Source: JAMLHH01 sp037189845 (GTDB taxonomy: Bacteria; Bacteroidota; Bacteroidia; Chitinophagales; JADIYW01). From it: 64,000 bases of DNA. Below are positions 62,180 through 64,000 of this stretch, piece by piece. Below the pieces are notes generated by a model. The model was not told the origin of the DNA. It worked only from the letters and a program-made list of their open reading frames with translations, and did not search any database. Position 1 is the stretch's first letter; each line of letters starts with the position of its first letter. A program made the translations under genes and the position numbers. The stretch is from positions 248,001 through 312,000 of the forward strand of contig JBBCIS010000003.1 of the NCBI GenBank assembly GCA_037189845.1, given 5' to 3'.

Positions 62180-62830
62180 TTATAACCGTGTTCCGCGATG
62201 AGATTTTTTGACATATTTATAATCAGGGAGATGCAGGACACCTCCTGTTACAAACGCGTACTCATGCTTTTGGTTCGAACCGATGATGACCAATCTGTCA
62301 GATAAATTTTCAGCCAATAGATTTCTGTACCAAAGCACTGCATTCTCATCCAGATATGAAGTAGGCTCATCTAACAACAGAATTTTCGTATCACTCAGAA
62401 TAGCCAGACTCAACTTTAATCTTTGCATCATTCCTGAAGAGAATTTGGAAATAGATTTATGTTTATGTTCCCTCAATCCAAGAATATCCATGAATTCCCC
62501 GATAGATTTTACTTTCATTTTCTTAAATCTGAAATGGAATTCCAGCATTTCCTGCAATGTAAAATCGTCGATCAGATGTATATACGGAGCTGCATAAGCC
62601 ACTTCTTCCGCCACCTGGATCTGTGATAAATCTTTATCTTCTTTTTTATAGAAAATCCTGCCTTCACTGACAGACAATCCCCCTGAGATAATTTTGAGCA
62701 AAGTAGATTTTCCAGATCCGTTATGACCTGTCAAAGCATAAGAATAACCTGACTGAAACCGGAAATCAACATTTCTGAATATCCATTCCAACCCGTATCT
62801 TTTTCCTATATCTGAAAGTTCTATTTCCAT
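62180..62830 (-). CDS. ABC transporter ATP-binding protein
   Basis: The 216-residue ATPase has Walker A LTGHNGSGKSTLLKIISGGL, a Q-loop region with AYAAPYIHLIDDFTLQEMLE, the signature-like KFSSGMMQRLKLSLAI, Walker B ILLLDEPTSYLD and an H-loop-position Asn/Lys (IIGSNQKHEYAF) where His is usual. The degenerate H-loop suggests altered ATP turnover. No permease gene is adjacent. It is between the toxin-antitoxin pair and lpxA. Confidence 0.82.
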   Translation of the reverse strand: MEIELSDIGKRYGLEWIFRNVDFRFQSGYSYALTGHNGSGKSTLLKIISGGLSVSEGRIFYKKEDKDLSQIQVAEEVAYAAPYIHLIDDFTLQEMLEFHFRFKKMKVKSIGEFMDILGLREHKHKSISKFSSGMMQRLKLSLAILSDTKILLLDEPTSYLDENAVLWYRNLLAENLSDRLVIIGSNQKHEYAFVTGGVLHLPDYKYVKKSHRGTRL

Positions 62831-62894
62831 TTTTCACTTGAAAAGGTCAGACAAACTTATGTATAACTTTAGAAAAACAGAGGCCCCTTCCATG

Positions 62895-63665
62895 CTAATT
62901 TATCCCTCTGATAATCCCTCTTTCAGATTTTTTGACAAAGTCAATAATTTCATCACGGATATCGGATGCTTCAAAGTCTTCTACTATTTTTTCGATGGCC
63001 TGTGTTGTATTCAATCCGTTACTAAAGAGATATCTGTATATATCCTGTATCAAATGTATCTGTTCCAATGTAAAACTTCTACGTTTTAACCCTACAGAAT
63101 TAATTCCACCAAATACTGCCGGATCTTTTGCTGCTAAAACGTACGGTGGCACATCTTTTCTCAGCATAGTTCCTCCGGCCACAAAAGCATGCTTACCTAT
63201 CCGTAAAAACTGATGTGCAGCACACATTCCTCCAAAAATCACATAATCTTCTACGACTACGTGACCAGCCAGGTTGGTTGCGTTTGATAATACACAATGA
63301 TTTCCTATCACACAGTCGTGTGCGACATGTACATAAGCCATGATCAGATTATTAGTACCAATTCTGGTAGTACCGGCAGCTATTGTACCTCTGTTAATTG
63401 TGGCACACTCCCTGATCGTTGTATTATCACCTATTTCTACTGTGGAATATTCTCCTGCGAATTTCAAATCCTGCGGCTCAGCTCCGATGACTGCACCGGG
63501 AAAAATCCTGCAGTTTTTTCCTATTCGCGAACCCTTATATATGGTAACATTTGGTTCAATCCGTGTATTATCTCCGATAATAACATCTTCATCAATAAAG
63601 CTATATGCTCCGATTTGCACATTAGATCCAATCTGAGCCAGGGGGTGTATATAGTGATTGCTCAA
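62895..63665 (-). CDS. lpxA: Acyl-ACP:UDP-N-acetylglucosamine O-acyltransferase
   Basis: The 256-residue protein is a left-handed beta-helix of hexapeptide repeats (IHPLAQIGSNVQIG, VIIGDNTRIEPNVTI) with the catalytic His in MAYVHVAHDCVIGNHC (about residue 118). QFLRIGKHAFVAGGTMLRKD and a helical C-terminus follow. It adds the first acyl chain in lipid A synthesis. It uses a TTG start whose TTGA overlaps the upstream stop. Confidence 0.94.
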   Translation of the reverse strand: MSNHYIHPLAQIGSNVQIGAYSFIDEDVIIGDNTRIEPNVTIYKGSRIGKNCRIFPGAVIGAEPQDLKFAGEYSTVEIGDNTTIRECATINRGTIAAGTTRIGTNNLIMAYVHVAHDCVIGNHCVLSNATNLAGHVVVEDYVIFGGMCAAHQFLRIGKHAFVAGGTMLRKDVPPYVLAAKDPAVFGGINSVGLKRRSFTLEQIHLIQDIYRYLFSNGLNTTQAIEKIVEDFEASDIRDEIIDFVKKSERGIIRGIN

Positions 63666-64000
63666 GGTTTAAAAATTTTAGCGGTCAGTTTTACTTCTGT
63701 CACTATCTGTTGACCAACATAAATGACACCTTTCATTTTACGGAAGCCTCTTTTCAGCTCTTCCACTAATTCCATTTTAATAATCATAGTATCCCCGGGT
63801 TCCACCGGAGCTCTGAATTTGCAATGCTCTACTTCTACAAGATATGTAAGAAATTCTTCCGGAGTTCCTTCTCTCATCAAAGCCAGAATACCTCCTGTCT
63901 GAGCCATAGCTTCTATTTGTAATACTCCCGGCATCACCGGCTTGTTAGGAAAATGACCTTCAAAAAACGGTTCATTGATGGTTACATTTTTAACCCCGAC
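63662..64000 (-). CDS. C-terminal dehydratase part of LpxC/FabZ fusion (partial)
   Basis: The 3' 112 or so codons are present, open at the right edge. The sequence GVKNVTINEPFFEGHFPNKP, VMPGVLQIEAMAQTGG and VEHCKFRAPVEPGDTMIIKM is FabZ: catalytic His in EGHFP and Glu in LQIEAM. In Bacteroidota FabZ is normally fused C-terminal to LpxC and precedes lpxA, as here; the LpxC half would lie outside the window. An internal ATG at 63937 is not the start because the frame and FabZ homology continue upstream. Confidence 0.88.
   Translation of the reverse strand, partial: VGVKNVTINEPFFEGHFPNKPVMPGVLQIEAMAQTGGILALMREGTPEEFLTYLVEVEHCKFRAPVEPGDTMIIKMELVEELKRGFRKMKGVIYVGQQIVTEVKLTAKIFKP

Noticed and set aside
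62268..62284. tRNA-like GGTTCGAACC sequence
   Set aside because: It lies within the ABC ATPase coding region and no cloverleaf can be drawn around it.
1..64000. CRISPR array, integrase, transposase or rRNA/tRNA genes
   Set aside because: No regularly spaced repeats, recombinase motifs or stable RNA signatures were found on either strand.

Overview
The window is chromosomal DNA from a member of the Bacteroidota. Evidence: part of a type IX secretion C-terminal sorting domain at the left edge, two large TonB-dependent receptors carrying N-terminal carboxypeptidase-regulatory-like domains, many lipoproteins with a Cys lipobox, promoter-like TAnnTTTG boxes in place of E. coli-type -10 boxes, few Shine-Dalgarno sequences, and an LpxC/FabZ fusion-type dehydratase domain next to lpxA. 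The order cannot be fixed from sequence alone. Base composition is moderately AT-rich. No rRNA, tRNA, CRISPR array, transposase or integrase was seen. Layout, left to right. 1-5 kb: a Tat-type thioredoxin-reductase-like flavoprotein, then a zinc block: CobW-type GTPase with a small overlapping partner, and a His-rich lipoprotein whose promoter region carries two Zur-like palindromes shared with a divergent Dph6-type ATP pyrophosphatase. 5-11.5 kb: an iron-uptake cluster behind a perfect Fur-like palindrome (lipoprotein, siderophore-type TonB receptor, siderophore-interacting reductase, second paralogous lipoprotein, two small membrane proteins, PepSY protein). Its second half is enclosed by about 145-bp inverted repeats. 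11.8-22.7 kb: housekeeping genes (SNF2 helicase, cmk, cdsA, CAAX-type protease, dusB, a sigma-70 factor, rpe) with an ORF6N gene inserted behind a 33-bp perfect palindrome. 22.7-32.3 kb: surface functions: second TonB receptor, a GT2 plus STELLO-type glycosyltransferase pair, a 1182-residue secreted modular protein and a PKD/FISUMP lipoprotein. 32.4-39.5 kb: a fatty-acid beta-oxidation cluster (TetR regulator with its operator, multifunctional hydratase/dehydrogenase, thiolase, acyl-CoA dehydrogenase), interrupted by a roughly 540-bp DUF559 element with imperfect terminal inverted repeats and followed by a 91-nt structured repeat. 39.6-44.5 kb: an AT-rich accessory stretch in which three genes are split by single-base frameshifts, then an ECF sigma factor with a membrane partner. 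44.5-64 kb: thiD/thiE/thiG plus a ThiE-like gene, amtB, tandem paralogous di-iron-type hydrolases sharing an operator-like site, a cobalamin adenosyltransferase, an ABC ATPase with gatC, dapF, an HtrA protease, an AbiE type IV toxin-antitoxin pair preceded by two near-identical palindromes, a hemolysin-III/2H pair, an FAD amine-oxidase-like protein, an alpha/beta hydrolase, a ParE-like toxin with its antitoxin, and lpxA/lpxC-fabZ running off the right edge. The strongest leads for something not well described are the DUF559 element with terminal repeats, the inverted-repeat-bounded iron module, the paired AbiE palindromes, the Zur-controlled His-rich lipoprotein/Dph6-like divergon, and the 91-nt structured element. 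All functional statements are inferred from motifs recognised by eye; no database search was run.
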